The notes beneath the pieces were generated by a model, which did no database searches, was not told the origin of the DNA, and saw only the letters and a program-made list of their open reading frames with translations. A DNA stretch of 64,000 nt from Dyella_A sp035685805. Its GTDB lineage: Bacteria; Pseudomonadota; Gammaproteobacteria; Xanthomonadales; Rhodanobacteraceae. Where the stretch lies: NCBI RefSeq assembly GCF_035685805.1, contig NZ_DASSAB010000061.1, positions 8,874-72,873 of the forward strand, in the 5' to 3' direction. The position numbers and the translations under genes were made by a program. Below, piece after piece: positions 17,192-24,736 of this stretch (the first letter of the stretch is position 1; each line of letters begins with the position of its first letter).

Positions 17192-18724
17192 TCAGGCGGC
17201 GATCGCTGCATCCGCCGGGGGCGCCTGGCAATAGCGGGCGATGAACGCCTCGTGTGCCGGCATCGCGTCGACGCAGTCGCCCACCACGCGCTGCACGTGC
17301 TGCATGAACGCGGCCAGCTCGTGCGGCGGCAGCTGGTCGACCAGCGGGTGATAACGCTCCGGCACGATGCCCTGGCCGATCATCACCTGCACCCAGCTGA
17401 CCAGCGCGAACATCTCTTCACCCTCGCGGAAGAACCGCCCGCTGTCGCGGAACAGCGCAATGTTCTCCTTCAGCGAGGCGGGGATGTCCATCGCGCGGCA
17501 CTGGTTCCAGAACGGCGTGTCGCTGCGCCGGGTGGCGTGGTAATGCAGGATCAGGAAGTCGCGGATGCGCTCGCACTCGAACCGCGTCTGCGCGTTGTAG
17601 CGCTCGATCAGCACGGGGCTGAAGTCCTGCCGCGGAAACAGGTTCAGCAGTCGCGAGATGCCCGACTGGATCAGGAAGATGCTGGTCGACTCCAGCGGCT
17701 CCATGAAGCCGCTGGCCAGGCCCAGTGCCACCACGTTGCGGTCCCACGCCTTGCGCCGCAGGCCGGTGGTGAAGCGCAGCGGGCGCGGGTCGCCCAGCGC
17801 CTTGCCGTCGAGGTTGGCGAGCAACGTGGCCGCCGCCTCGTCATCGCCGACGTGCGCGCTGGAATACACGTAGCCGTTGCCGGTGCGGTGCTGCAGCGGA
17901 ATGCGCCACTGCCAGCCGGCGGCGCGGGCGGTGGAGCGGGTGTACGAGGTGGGCGGGCCCACCTTCTCGCAGGCCACCGCCAGGGCGCGGTCGCAGGGCA
18001 GCCAGTGGGTCCAGTCGTCGTAGCCGGCGTGCAGCGTCTGCTCGATCAGCAATCCGCGGAAGCCGGAGCAGTCGATGAACAGCTCGCCCTCAATCGCCTC
18101 GCCGCTCTCCAGCACCACCGCCTGCACGTAGCCGTCGCCGGCACGCTGGCGCACCTGCGCAATCTTGCCTTCGATGCGGTGCACACCGCGTGCCTCGGCA
18201 AACTCGCGCAGCATGCGCGCGTAGCGGCCGGAGTCGAAGTGGTAGGCGTAGGCGACGTTCGCCAGCGGCGAGCCGGGCGGCGCGTCGCTGGCCGAGGCCA
18301 TGAACTTGCCGCGCGGTGCCGCCAGCGTGTTGAGGGAATACTCGCCCAGGTCCGCCGCCAGCCCCAGCTGCGCCGCGCGAACCCAGTACTGGTGAAAAGG
18401 CAGCAGGCCGAGCATGCGGCCCAGGTCGCCGAAGCCGTGGATGTAGGAGTCGCCCAGTTGGCCCCAGTCGTTGAACTGGATGCCCAGCTTGAACGTGCCC
18501 TGGACGCGCCGCACGAACTCGATCTCGTCGATCCCGAGCAGGTTGTTGAACAGCTTCAGGTGCGGCACGGTGGCCTCGCCCACGCCGACCGTGCCGATCT
18601 CCTCCGACTCGACCAGCCGGACCGCGTATTCCGGCCCCAGCACCTTGGCGAACGCCGCCGCGGCCATCCAGCCGGCGGTACCGCCGCCGACGATCACGAT
18701 GTTCTTGATGCGCGAATCGCTCAT
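17192..18724 (-). CDS. Tryptophan halogenase family flavoprotein
   Basis: A 510-residue protein of the flavin-dependent halogenase family (PF04820). The N-terminal FAD site is GGGTAGW (residues 13-19). The active-site features of PrnA/RebH-type enzymes appear intact: Lys79 in GTFK, the WxWxIP motif at residues 271-276 (WQWRIP) that suppresses monooxygenation, and a Glu in EPLEST (about residue 345). Canonical enzymes form hypochlorous acid from FADH2, O2 and chloride. Family members that lie beside sugar TonB receptors in Caulobacterales, Sphingomonadales and Xanthomonadales have no established substrate. No flavin reductase gene is nearby. No signal peptide is seen, so it is predicted cytoplasmic. 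Confidence 0.9.
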   Translation of the reverse strand: MSDSRIKNIVIVGGGTAGWMAAAAFAKVLGPEYAVRLVESEEIGTVGVGEATVPHLKLFNNLLGIDEIEFVRRVQGTFKLGIQFNDWGQLGDSYIHGFGDLGRMLGLLPFHQYWVRAAQLGLAADLGEYSLNTLAAPRGKFMASASDAPPGSPLANVAYAYHFDSGRYARMLREFAEARGVHRIEGKIAQVRQRAGDGYVQAVVLESGEAIEGELFIDCSGFRGLLIEQTLHAGYDDWTHWLPCDRALAVACEKVGPPTSYTRSTARAAGWQWRIPLQHRTGNGYVYSSAHVGDDEAAATLLANLDGKALGDPRPLRFTTGLRRKAWDRNVVALGLASGFMEPLESTSIFLIQSGISRLLNLFPRQDFSPVLIERYNAQTRFECERIRDFLILHYHATRRSDTPFWNQCRAMDIPASLKENIALFRDSGRFFREGEEMFALVSWVQVMIGQGIVPERYHPLVDQLPPHELAAFMQHVQRVVGDCVDAMPAHEAFIARYCQAPPADAAIAA

Positions 18725-18744
18725 GCCGCACCCGCAAGAAAAGC

Positions 18745-18763
18745 GGCGCGGCCAGGCCGCGCC
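18745..18763 (-). terminator. Hairpin with following T-run between receptor and halogenase genes
   Basis: GGCGCGGCC-A-GGCCGCGCC is a near-perfect inverted repeat. On the minus strand it is followed by GCTTTTCTTG, giving an intrinsic-terminator-like structure just before the halogenase start. It could reduce transcription past the TonB receptor gene. Confidence 0.5.
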
Positions 18764-18776
18764 GGGAGAAAAGTTG

Positions 18777-18804
18777 GCACCGCGGATGCATCGATCCGCG
18801 GTGC
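18777..18804 (-). terminator. Second hairpin downstream of the TonB receptor gene
   Basis: A perfect 11-bp stem (GCACCGCGGAT / ATCCGCGGTGC) with a 6-base loop lies directly after the TonB receptor stop. On the minus strand it is followed by CAACTTTTCTCC. Together with the adjacent hairpin it may act as a partial terminator or stabilise the receptor mRNA. Confidence 0.55.
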
Positions 18805-18815
18805 CGTATCGACAC

Positions 18816-21800
18816 CTAGAACTTCATGCCCACTTCGAACTTGAACGTCCGCGGGACGAAGGTGATGTTGCCGGTCGGGTTGTAGCGGGTCTGCAGCACA
18901 TAGGGCGATGCGCCCGCGGGGATCTGGTAGATCAGGTCGTTGTAGTTCCTGAAATTGAACACGTTGAGCACGTCGAAGCGCCCATACAACGTGACGCCGT
19001 GGCCCAGCTCGAAGTTCTTGGTCGCCTGGAAGTCCACGTCGCGGTAACCGAAGATCTTCGGCCCGACCAGGAAGCGGCCGCTGCCTTCGGGGGTACCGGC
19101 GATCGGCGTGCAGGTGCTGCCGGTGGCGAAGACGTATGGTCCGTAGCAGGCGGTGGTGTTGCCGGGCGTCGGCGTCGCCAGTGTCAGCTTGACCGACATC
19201 GTGATGTCCCACGGCCCGTCGACCACCCCGGTGGCGACCAGGCGATGGCGCGGGGCCGCATTGGAGTCGATGAACGGGTAGTTCCCGAGCGTGGCCTCGT
19301 CGAACGAGTAGTGCTCGCCGATGTCCCGGTTCTGGGTGGCGCTGGTGTAGGTGTATGAGAACGTGGCGCCCCAGCCGGATTCTTGGTCATACGGCTTGTT
19401 GGCCGACAGCAGCAGCTGGGTGGTGCGTGTCTCGATGCCGTTGTTGCCCACGATCAGCGCGCCGAAGCCCGGCACGCCGTTGCCCCACGGCTGACTGCCG
19501 CCCTGGAAGAAATCGCCGTTCGGATAGCGGTTGCCCAAGGTGAAGCCGAAGCCGTCGTAGCTCAGCACGCGCGCCAGCGTGGCGTCGGTCTGCCACTCGC
19601 CGATGCGGTTCGACATGCCGATGCTGAACTGGTCCGAGTGCGGCGCCTTGAGGTGGTTGTTGAGCACGTCCACTTCGGTGCCGGCATTGCTCGACGCGAG
19701 CAGCGCCTGCAGGTTGGGCAGGCCGTTGAGGTAGCTCGGGTCCCAGTCGTAGCAGGCGTCCGGGTTGGAGCCCCGATGGCAGTTGCCGGTAGCAGGATCA
19801 CGGAAGTACACCGTGTACTGCGGCAGCGCCGCCTTGGTGGTCTCCAGCTGCAGGTAGTCGAACAGGTTGCGGTCGTAGGCGCGGCCGACGCCGCCATGGA
19901 TCACGTGCGCCTCGTCGTTGTTGAGGTCGTACGAGAAGCCCAGGCGGGGCTGCCACTCGCCCTTGAAGTTCTTCCGGTTGTGGCCGTTGCTGATGTAGTC
20001 GTTGACGTTGATGCCACCCAGCGCCAGCGCCTGGGCATAGGTCTGCCCGGCCGGCGCGTTCGGGTCGGGGTTGGGGCTGTTCAGCGCGTCGATCACGTTC
20101 TGCGGCGTGACGAAATCGGTGTACGCGGGGTTTTTCTCGTAGTCCCAGCGCACGCCGAGATTCAGCGTGAGCTTGTCGTTGACCGCCCAGTCGTCCTGCA
20201 CGTAGATGCCGAACTGCTTGGCCTTGGTCTCGACCGTCGGGCTGAGCCCGAGCCCGGTCACGGGCTTGGTGAAGAATGCCTTGTAGGGAATCGCGCTCAC
20301 GCCGCCGGCGGTGACGTCGTAGTAGAACTGCGGATTGATGTCGGCCGCGTCGGCGGCGGTGAGGGTGATGTCCTTGTACTTGAAACCGGTCTTGACGACG
20401 TGGTCGCCGTTCCACTCCAGATCGTTGAAGGTGAGGTCGTCCTGGATCGACGGTCCCTTCTGGCCCTTGTTCTGGGTCGACAGCGGATTGGCCGCGCCGG
20501 TGGCGACGATGGTCGGGTCGGAGTCGGGCAGCGGGTAGGTGTACACCACGCCGTTGCCGAGGTTGTTGGCGACCGGGGCGTTGAACGCGTCCTCGTGGGT
20601 CAACAGCAGCTCGTTGAAGTACGCCTCGCCGCTGTGCTGCCAACGCAGCACGTAGCGCTTGTCGTCGTTCTTGGTCTTGTACGCCGCAGACGCCGAGGTG
20701 GGACCGCCGATACCGCCGGTCTGGTTCTCCTTGCGGATCTGCGCGCTCAGCTCGAAGCGGTCGCGGTCGGTCGGCTCCCAGTCGATCTTGCCGAAATACA
20801 GGTTTTCCTCGAACGGCAGGTTCGACGGTCCGAGCTGAGCGGCCGCATCGGCCGGCAGGTACGGCACGCCCGGAATGGCATTGGCGTCCGGCACCACCGT
20901 GATCGGCGTATTGAAGCGCTTCGCCTCGTAGGTGCCGAAGAAGTGCATCTTGTCCTTGATGATCGGTCCGCCGATGGCGAAGCCGTACTCCTTCTCCTCA
21001 GACTCGGTCTTGCGGTCGGCTGCCTCCTCCGCCGGGGTGCGCTCGCGGAATGCGTCGTTGGTGTAGCGACCGAATACCTCGCCGTGGAACTCGTTGGTAC
21101 CGGACTTGGTCTGCGCCGTCACCGCTGCCGAGGAGATCTGGTCGTACTCGGCCTTGTAGTTGGAGGTGATCACCTTGTACTCGCCGATCGCCAGCTGCGG
21201 GAACGGATTGCCCTGGCTGCCGATCTGGCCGCTGATGCCGCCTTCCTTGACGTAGCTCTTCTGGCCGACGCCGTCGATGTAGACGTTGGTGGAGCTCTTG
21301 TTCTGCGCACCGCCGCGCAACGTGGTGTTGCCGTTGGAGCTGACCTCGAAAATCATGCCCGGCACGGTGTCGGCGAACTCCAGGAAGTTGCGCGAGATCT
21401 GCGGGATGGTGTCGATCTGATGCTGCGAGACGGTGCCGCCGACTTCCGGCGTACGCACTTCCTGCAGCGTGGTGGCCGAGACGGTGACTGCGCCCATCGT
21501 GGTGGCATTGGCGGCCGACGCCGGTGCCGCCGCGCCCGCCGCGGCGGCTTCCAGGTTGAGCGTGGAGGTTGAAGCCACCGTCAGGGTGACCGCCTTCTGC
21601 GTCCCCGGGCCGGCGTCCACCTGGTACGTGCCCGGTTGCAGGCCGGTCAACGTATAGCTGCCGTCGGCGCTGGCGGTGGTGCGGCGGGTCGTACCGGTGG
21701 CGGGGTTGAACGCCGTGACCTGCGCATTGGGCGGCGCATTGCCGCGCAGCGTGGCGTAGGCGGACTGGCTCCATGCCGTCGATGGCGCCGCGCCGATCGC

Positions 21801-21863
21801 CACGATGCTGGTGGCGATGACGCTGGCGAGCAGCTTTCTCTTCAATTGCAGTGGAGCCTTCAT
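18816..21863 (-). CDS. Oar-like TonB-dependent receptor with carboxypeptidase-regulatory N-terminal domain
   Basis: A 1015-residue outer-membrane receptor. After a signal peptide (ASVIATSIVAIGAAPSTAWSQ), an Ig-like carboxypeptidase-regulatory domain follows (ATGTTRRTTASADGSYTLTGLQPGTYQVDAGPG). The plug domain comes next (ISRNFLEFADTVPGM, TTLRGGAQNKSSTNVYIDGVGQKSY), then a large 22-strand-type barrel ending in Phe (FKFEVGMKF). A strong GGGAGG ribosome-binding site precedes the ATG at 21863, which was preferred to an upstream ATG at 22043 lying inside the regulator gene. Such receptors import large ligands using TonB energy. The neighbouring glycoside hydrolase, ABC importer and LacI regulator suggest an oligo- or polysaccharide substrate. 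Confidence 0.93.
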   Translation of the reverse strand: MKAPLQLKRKLLASVIATSIVAIGAAPSTAWSQSAYATLRGNAPPNAQVTAFNPATGTTRRTTASADGSYTLTGLQPGTYQVDAGPGTQKAVTLTVASTSTLNLEAAAAGAAAPASAANATTMGAVTVSATTLQEVRTPEVGGTVSQHQIDTIPQISRNFLEFADTVPGMIFEVSSNGNTTLRGGAQNKSSTNVYIDGVGQKSYVKEGGISGQIGSQGNPFPQLAIGEYKVITSNYKAEYDQISSAAVTAQTKSGTNEFHGEVFGRYTNDAFRERTPAEEAADRKTESEEKEYGFAIGGPIIKDKMHFFGTYEAKRFNTPITVVPDANAIPGVPYLPADAAAQLGPSNLPFEENLYFGKIDWEPTDRDRFELSAQIRKENQTGGIGGPTSASAAYKTKNDDKRYVLRWQHSGEAYFNELLLTHEDAFNAPVANNLGNGVVYTYPLPDSDPTIVATGAANPLSTQNKGQKGPSIQDDLTFNDLEWNGDHVVKTGFKYKDITLTAADAADINPQFYYDVTAGGVSAIPYKAFFTKPVTGLGLSPTVETKAKQFGIYVQDDWAVNDKLTLNLGVRWDYEKNPAYTDFVTPQNVIDALNSPNPDPNAPAGQTYAQALALGGINVNDYISNGHNRKNFKGEWQPRLGFSYDLNNDEAHVIHGGVGRAYDRNLFDYLQLETTKAALPQYTVYFRDPATGNCHRGSNPDACYDWDPSYLNGLPNLQALLASSNAGTEVDVLNNHLKAPHSDQFSIGMSNRIGEWQTDATLARVLSYDGFGFTLGNRYPNGDFFQGGSQPWGNGVPGFGALIVGNNGIETRTTQLLLSANKPYDQESGWGATFSYTYTSATQNRDIGEHYSFDEATLGNYPFIDSNAAPRHRLVATGVVDGPWDITMSVKLTLATPTPGNTTACYGPYVFATGSTCTPIAGTPEGSGRFLVGPKIFGYRDVDFQATKNFELGHGVTLYGRFDVLNVFNFRNYNDLIYQIPAGASPYVLQTRYNPTGNITFVPRTFKFEVGMKF

Positions 21864-21909
21864 GTCGACCCTCCCAAAGGATGTTTTTATTGATTGCCCT
21901 GAGCGGGCT

Positions 21910-22935
21910 TCAGGTGGTGGCAGCGGGTGGCAACCCTCGCGCGCCGCAGCTGTCGCGGACCACGATTTCGCAGCCGAGGGTGTCGGCTGATACGGGGGTC
22001 TGGTCGGATGCATCCAGCAGCGCGGCCAGTCGCTCGAGCGCACTTCGCCCCAGGTCCACGATGCGCACGCGCACCGTGGTCAGCGGCGGCGAGACGTAAC
22101 GGGTCACCGGGATATCGTCGAACCCGGTCACCGCCATCTCGCGGGGAATATCCAGACCGGCTTCCTTCAGCGCATAAAGGCAGCCGATCGCCATCATGTC
22201 GTTGCCCGCGAACACCGCCTGCGGCCGCCGTGCCTGGGCCAGCAGCTGGCGGCCCGCGCGGTAGCCGGCCTCTTCGGTGAAGTCGCCCGGAATCACCTGG
22301 GCCAGCCCGTCCGGAGCCAGCTCCGCCATGGCGCTGCGGTAGCCGTGTTCGCGCTGCTGCGCATCGAAATTGCCCTCGGGACCGCCGATGAAGGCAATGT
22401 CATGCAGGCCGCAGTCGACCAGGTGACGCACCATGGCGCGGGCGCCGGCTTCGTTGTCGATGTTCAGCACGCTGTAGTGCGGGCTCCGCACGGCGCTGTT
22501 GAGCAGCACGGTCGGTAGCGACTCGGGCAGGTTGGCCTGCAGGAACGGCAGGTCTGCGCGCGAGGAAAGGATCAGCATGCCGTCGACGCGGCCACGCATC
22601 GCCTGCAGGGCCGCGGCCGCGTCCTCGACGCCGTCGTGCGAGCTGGACACCAGCAGATGCAGCCCGCGTGCTCGCGCCGCCTGGTCGATACCGCGGATCA
22701 GCTCGGAGAAGAACTCGCCATACAGGTCTGGCAGCAAGGCGCCAATGGTGTGCGTGCGCCGGGTGATCAGGCTGCGGGCGGCGCTGTGTGGCACGTAGCG
22801 CAGCCGCGCGGCGACCTCGCGGATGCGCCGCTCGGTCTCGGCCGTGACACCGCCGCTGCCGTTGAGCGCGCGCGACACCGAGGCGACCGACACCTTGGCC
22901 TCGCGCGCCACGTCTTTGATGGTCACCGTTGTCAC
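21910..22935 (-). CDS. LacI family transcriptional regulator
   Basis: A 341-residue repressor starting with GTG. The N-terminal helix-turn-helix reads TIKDVAREAKVSVASVSRALNG and is followed by the hinge helix (VPHSAARSLITRR). The periplasmic-binding-like effector domain (TIGALLPDLYGEFFSELIRGI to the C-terminus) is complete, with GNDMMAIGCLYALKEAG and VTGFDDIPVTRYVSPPLTTVR as in the GalR/LacI family. It is the first gene of the carbohydrate locus; its stop is 46 bases from the TonB receptor start, so the two may be cotranscribed. Two operator-like palindromes overlap its own promoter, consistent with autoregulation. The effector is unknown. Confidence 0.93.
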   Translation of the reverse strand: MTTVTIKDVAREAKVSVASVSRALNGSGGVTAETERRIREVAARLRYVPHSAARSLITRRTHTIGALLPDLYGEFFSELIRGIDQAARARGLHLLVSSSHDGVEDAAAALQAMRGRVDGMLILSSRADLPFLQANLPESLPTVLLNSAVRSPHYSVLNIDNEAGARAMVRHLVDCGLHDIAFIGGPEGNFDAQQREHGYRSAMAELAPDGLAQVIPGDFTEEAGYRAGRQLLAQARRPQAVFAGNDMMAIGCLYALKEAGLDIPREMAVTGFDDIPVTRYVSPPLTTVRVRIVDLGRSALERLAALLDASDQTPVSADTLGCEIVVRDSCGARGLPPAATT

Positions 22936-23395
22936 GAATCCGGCCCTTTGGTCCGCGCCGACCCCAGCGCTGGGCGGAACGTAAACGTTTTCATGGAAGT
23001 TTGTAAAGCTTTTGGAAATCAGCGATTTGTTGCGCTGCGGGATGATTCGTCAGGCGTTGACACCGTGCTCACGCAAGGCCGCCCGGGTGATGCGATTTCG
23101 GCGGCCGTCGACGCAGTGCCTCTATTCCTGCGGTGCAACAAGCAGGAGCCACCCGACAAGCGCCTGTCCCGGGTCACCAGCCCCTCAAGCCGGCAAACAG
23201 CACGCCGATAGGTCTGTGCAGCGACCCCATCGCACAAATGCACACCGAACGCCCCATCAGAGCACCGCATCACGAAAATTTAAGATTCCGCTTGCACGCG
23301 GTTAAATTTAAATTAATCTAAGCGCAGACAAGCGGCTGTATGGTGAACCTCCGGTTCTCATCACAACCTGTCATCAACCTACTGATTATCCAGCC
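22936..23395. other. Divergent intergenic region between the LacI gene and the SPFH-like gene
   Basis: This 460-base stretch has no convincing gene. Its left end holds the lacI promoter and palindromes. Its right end is unusually AT-rich for this genome: AAATTTAA at 23276-23283 and its inverted copy TTAAATTT at 23302-23309 are separated by 18 bases and followed by AATTAATCTAAG. This probably marks the promoter or control region of the rightward gene. Confidence 0.5.
22979..23012 (-). promoter_or_regulatory. Promoter and twin LacI-type operators for the carbohydrate locus
   Basis: On the minus strand, TTTACA (23007-23002) and TTACGT (22984-22979) are spaced by 17 bases, a good sigma70 promoter about 44 bases ahead of the regulator start. 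Two 8-bp palindromes, AAACGTTT (22983-22990) and AAAGCTTT (23005-23012), overlap the -10 and -35 hexamers with centres 22 bp apart, about two helical turns. LacI-family operators typically have such CG- or GC-centred A/T-flanked symmetry. Binding is inferred. Confidence 0.55.
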
Positions 23396-23851
23396 ATGAT
23401 TGCCCTCACTACCGCGGCCTTGCTCGCCCTTGCCGGTTTCGCCGGCGCGGTGCGCCGCGTTCCACCCGGTCAGGTCCACAGCCTGTATCGCCTTGGCAAG
23501 CCGCGGCGGCTGCTGCAGTCCGGGACCCACTGGGTGTTGCCGGGGCTCGACCGCATCGGGCACCGGATCGATCTGGCGGGCCAGACGCTGCGCTTCGAGC
23601 AGGCACAGGCCGATCAGCGCGAGTGGCGCGGCACGGTGTACTGGCAGGTGCTGGAACCGGAGCGGGCCGACGCGGTGATCGAGCAGGCGGTGCAGCTGAT
23701 CCGGCACGGCGCGCTGGAAGCGCTGCGGGGCGAGGCGGACGATGCCGGCGCCGATCGTCGCGCCATCGGCACCCGCCTGAAGCAGGCACTCAACGGCTCG
23801 CTTCGCGAGCGCGGCATGATGGTGACCCGGGTCGATCTGGAGCTCGCGTAG
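23396..23851 (+). CDS. Small membrane-anchored SPFH/band 7-like protein
   Basis: A 151-residue protein with an N-terminal hydrophobic segment (residues 1-18). The following sequence resembles the start of a stomatin/prohibitin band 7 domain: VPPGQVHSLYRLGKPRRLLQSGTHWVLPGLDRIGHRIDLAGQTL corresponds in order to the conserved E-x-G, RLGK, PG-H and R-D-L landmarks. Full band 7 proteins are over 250 residues and have a long coiled coil; here the domain is compact and the C-terminus ends after RVDLELA, as if the domain end is kept and the coiled coil missing. Function unknown; it is followed by an intrinsic terminator and rsmG. Confidence 0.65.
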   Translation: MIALTTAALLALAGFAGAVRRVPPGQVHSLYRLGKPRRLLQSGTHWVLPGLDRIGHRIDLAGQTLRFEQAQADQREWRGTVYWQVLEPERADAVIEQAVQLIRHGALEALRGEADDAGADRRAIGTRLKQALNGSLRERGMMVTRVDLELA

Positions 23852-23913
23852 CCAGTTGATCTTGCGCAGGCCCGGCCCGAGAGCCGCCGCGCCAGGGGAG
23901 GCGTTGTTACCAG

Positions 23914-23936
23914 CCCGCTTCGGCGGGTTTTCTTTT
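23914..23936 (+). terminator. Intrinsic terminator
   Basis: CCCGC-TTCG-GCGGG stem with a stable UUCG-type tetraloop followed by TTTTCTTTT. It ends the transcript of the SPFH-like gene just before rsmG. Confidence 0.85.
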
Positions 23937-23991
23937 GCGTCGGCAGCGCCCGATACTCCGCGGCCCGCCGTCCCGCCACACGGAAATCGAG

Positions 23992-24636
23992 ATGACCGAG
24001 CGCACCGTCCTCCAATCGCAGCTCGAACAGGGCATTGCCGCGCTCGGCTTGCGCCTGCCCGACGACGCGGTGGCGCGGTTGCTCGATTACCAGGCGCTGC
24101 TCGAGCGCTGGAACGCGGCTTACAACCTCACCGCCGTGCGCGACCCGGCCGAGATGGTCACGCGCCATTTGCTCGACTCGCTGGCGATCCTGCCTCACGT
24201 CAGCGGCAAGACCCTTGCCGACCTCGGTACCGGCCCGGGCCTGCCCGGCATCGTGCTGGCCCTGGCCGCCCCGGGCCGGGAGATCCTGCTGGTGGACTCC
24301 AACGGCAAGAAGGTGCGCTTCCTGCGCGAGGCGATCCGTTCGCTCAAGCTCGAAGGCGTGCGTGCGGTGCAGTCGCGGGTGGAAGACGTCACCGGTCAGT
24401 TCGACTGCATCACCGCGCGTGCGTTCGCCAGCTTCGCCGACATGCTCGGCTGGGGCGGGCACCTGCTGGCGCCGGGCGGGCGCTGGCTGGCGATGAAAGG
24501 GCGCCGCCCCGACGAGGAGCTTGCCGGCGTGCCGGCGGGCTTTGCCCTGCGCGCCATGCACGTGCTGCAGGTACCGGGGCTGGAGGGCGAGCGCCATCTG
24601 GCGGTGCTGACGCACGCGGACGCAGCCGTCGCCTGA
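23992..24636 (+). CDS. rsmG: 16S rRNA (guanine527-N7)-methyltransferase
   Basis: A 214-residue SAM-dependent methyltransferase that modifies G527 of 16S rRNA. The SAM-binding motif LADLGTGPGLPGIVLAL, the preceding RHLLDSLAI and NLTAVRDP segments and VDSNGKKVRFLREAIRSL are all diagnostic of RsmG (GidB). The ATG at 23992 was chosen over one at 23935 because it starts just before the conserved first helix. It is followed by parA and parB, the common chromosomal arrangement in Gammaproteobacteria near the replication origin, although no origin or dnaA gene is in the window. Confidence 0.96.
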   Translation: MTERTVLQSQLEQGIAALGLRLPDDAVARLLDYQALLERWNAAYNLTAVRDPAEMVTRHLLDSLAILPHVSGKTLADLGTGPGLPGIVLALAAPGREILLVDSNGKKVRFLREAIRSLKLEGVRAVQSRVEDVTGQFDCITARAFASFADMLGWGGHLLAPGGRWLAMKGRRPDEELAGVPAGFALRAMHVLQVPGLEGERHLAVLTHADAAVA

Positions 24637-24736
24637 ATGGGCCTGCATGCCCGAAGCAGTCGCCCCGGCGACGGTGCGGCCCGGCGGCCTGCTAATCTAA
24701 CTTTCCTTTTCGACCGCGAACGGTAGCGACGACACC

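Noticed and set aside
19383..21572. 729-codon plus-strand frame antisense to the TonB receptor
   Set aside because: The receptor is a complete Oar-like barrel with a signal peptide and good ribosome-binding site.
22936..23395. A tRNA or small RNA gene in the lacI-SPFH gap
   Set aside because: I saw no cloverleaf or clear promoter-terminator pair for an RNA gene; only regulatory palindromes and an AT-rich inverted repeat.
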